A stretch of 64,000 nucleotides of DNA from Paenibacillus sp. FSL M7-0420. Lineage in GTDB: Bacteria > Bacillota > Bacilli > Paenibacillales > Paenibacillaceae. The notes beneath the pieces were generated by a model. The model was given only the letters and a program-made list of their open reading frames with translations. It did no database searches and was not told the origin of the DNA. The stretch lies in the NCBI RefSeq assembly GCF_038002345.1, contig NZ_JBBOCJ010000001.1, positions 2,728,001 to 2,792,000 of the forward strand, in the 5' to 3' direction. Below are positions 63,161 to 64,000 of the stretch, piece by piece. Position numbers and translations under genes: made by a program. Every line of letters starts with the position of its first letter. Position 1 is the stretch's first letter.

Positions 63161-64000
63161 AGCGCATCAGACTGGTGATCACCCATTATATTCTTACCAA
63201 GTGGGGCAGACGCTGGAAGAACCGGGCAGCACTCGAGCAGTGGCAGGAGAAGCGTATCCGGCTTCATGTAGAGAAGGTGAGGCAGCGCTCGGAATTCTAC
63301 AGGGAGCTGTGGGCAGGTATTCCGTCCAAGGAATGGCGGAGTTTCCCGGTGATCGGGAAGCCGGAGATGATGGGGAATTTCGATCAGCTCAATACAGCGG
63401 GCATTACGAAGGAGCAGGCTTTTGCAGAAGCCTATGAAGCGGAGAACAGCAGGAACTTCAAGCCTACGCTGCAAGGCGTCACCGTCGGGTTATCCTCGGG
63501 TACCTCCGGCAACCGGGGGATTTTTCTCGTTGGCGAAGAAGAGCAGGCCGCCTGGACCGGTACGGTGCTGGCAAAGCTTTTGCCGGGTGGACTATGGAAG
63601 CGGGCGAGCATTGCATTTTTTCTGAGGGCAAATAGTAATTTGTATGAATCTGTGAAGCAGGGACGGCTGCAGTTCCGGTATTTCGATCTGCTGGAGCCGC
63701 TACCGCAGCTCTTGGCCCGTATGAAGGAATACCAGCCGGATATCTGGATTGCACCGCCGTCCATGCTGCGTCTGCTTGCCGGGGCACAGCAATCGGGTGA
63801 GATGAATCTGCATCCCCGCCGGATCATTGCGGTTGCGGAAGTGCTTGACCCGCTCGACCGGCAGCAGATTGAGCAGACCTTCGGGCAGAAGGTCCATCAG
63901 GCTTATCAGTGTACCGAGGGCTTCCTCGGTGCGACCTGCAGTCACGGGACGCTGCATCTTAATGAAGATATTGTACATATCGGCAAAGAAATGCTGGATG
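63157..64000 (+). CDS. F390-synthetase-like adenylate-forming enzyme, cut by window end
   Basis: The frame is open from ATG 63157 (ATGA overlap with the MBL gene) to the last base, 281 codons, so the C-terminus is missing. VGLSSGTSGNRGIF is the adenylate-forming P-loop motif (S/T-S-G-T-S-G), and YQCTEGFLGATC is the motif that follows the acyl-adenylate site in phenylacetate-CoA ligase/F390 synthetase-like (PaaK) enzymes. It would activate a carboxylic acid with ATP. Such F390-synthetase-related proteins are common in Paenibacillus genomes beside KAS III-type genes. No acyl-carrier gene is visible within the window. Confidence 0.82.
   Translation, partial: MKRIRLVITHYILTKWGRRWKNRAALEQWQEKRIRLHVEKVRQRSEFYRELWAGIPSKEWRSFPVIGKPEMMGNFDQLNTAGITKEQAFAEAYEAENSRNFKPTLQGVTVGLSSGTSGNRGIFLVGEEEQAAWTGTVLAKLLPGGLWKRASIAFFLRANSNLYESVKQGRLQFRYFDLLEPLPQLLARMKEYQPDIWIAPPSMLRLLAGAQQSGEMNLHPRRIIAVAEVLDPLDRQQIEQTFGQKVHQAYQCTEGFLGATCSHGTLHLNEDIVHIGKEMLD

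Overview
The window looks like a chromosomal segment of a Gram-positive, endospore-forming bacillus, most probably Paenibacillus. The evidence is: strong AGGAGG-type ribosome binding sites with frequent GTG and TTG starts; YesM/YesN-type two-component regulators; LplB/YtcP-type sugar permeases with no ATPase gene beside them; a RacA-like protein; an Amj-type flippase; LrgA/LrgB; and many glycoside hydrolases each paired with its own regulator. This assignment is inferred from gene content; there is no rRNA or other phylogenetic marker in the window.

Layout. Bases 1-5.4 kb are visibly richer in A+T and hold the end of an ABC exporter, an ECF sigma factor, a membrane protein and an ABC-2 exporter with two tandemly duplicated permeases. 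From 5.6 to 24.2 kb there is an EcsA-like ABC exporter, a GNAT gene preceded by the remains of a MerR regulator, an MhqO-like dioxygenase plus flavin reductase behind twin operator boxes, HelD, a lipoprotein, an aldo/keto reductase with a convergent LysR gene, a MerR-led operon with two ParB-like proteins and a P-loop kinase, an ECF sigma/anti-sigma pair, and a large secreted GH16 beta-glucanase.

From 24.3 to 41.2 kb lies a polysaccharide-use region. A 51-bp tandem array of seven identical hairpins lies between the secreted GH16 gene and a YesN-like regulator. The minus-strand series LplB-type permease, LplC-type permease, binding protein, YesM kinase, YesN regulator, array, GH16 lies opposite a second, cytoplasmic GH16 gene. 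The likely job is uptake and two-step breakdown of a beta-1,3-glucan. Two divergent hydrolase/AraC modules follow: LacZ-type GH2 and GH29 alpha-L-fucosidase. Bases 41.3-58.8 kb contain pyridoxine kinase, two glycosyltransferases, a CE7 deacetylase, an HxlR/nitroreductase pair, LrgAB, a GH51 arabinofuranosidase with a divergent ArsR-type regulator, a 57-residue small protein behind a SigB-like promoter, a Nudix hydrolase and Amj.

Bases 59.1-64.0 kb hold a tightly overlapping five-gene operon: KAS III-like condensing enzyme, ATP-grasp ligase, extended SDR, MBL-fold hydrolase, and an F390-synthetase-like adenylate-forming enzyme cut by the window end. Its enzyme set partly resembles the Ole (olefin/beta-lactone) pathway, and it is the best candidate here for an uncharacterised biosynthetic system. 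Other unusual signals are a MerR remnant still carrying its promoter, a chimeric scrap made of merR and helD pieces, a probable AUU start codon, and a catalytically degenerate ParB-like paralogue.
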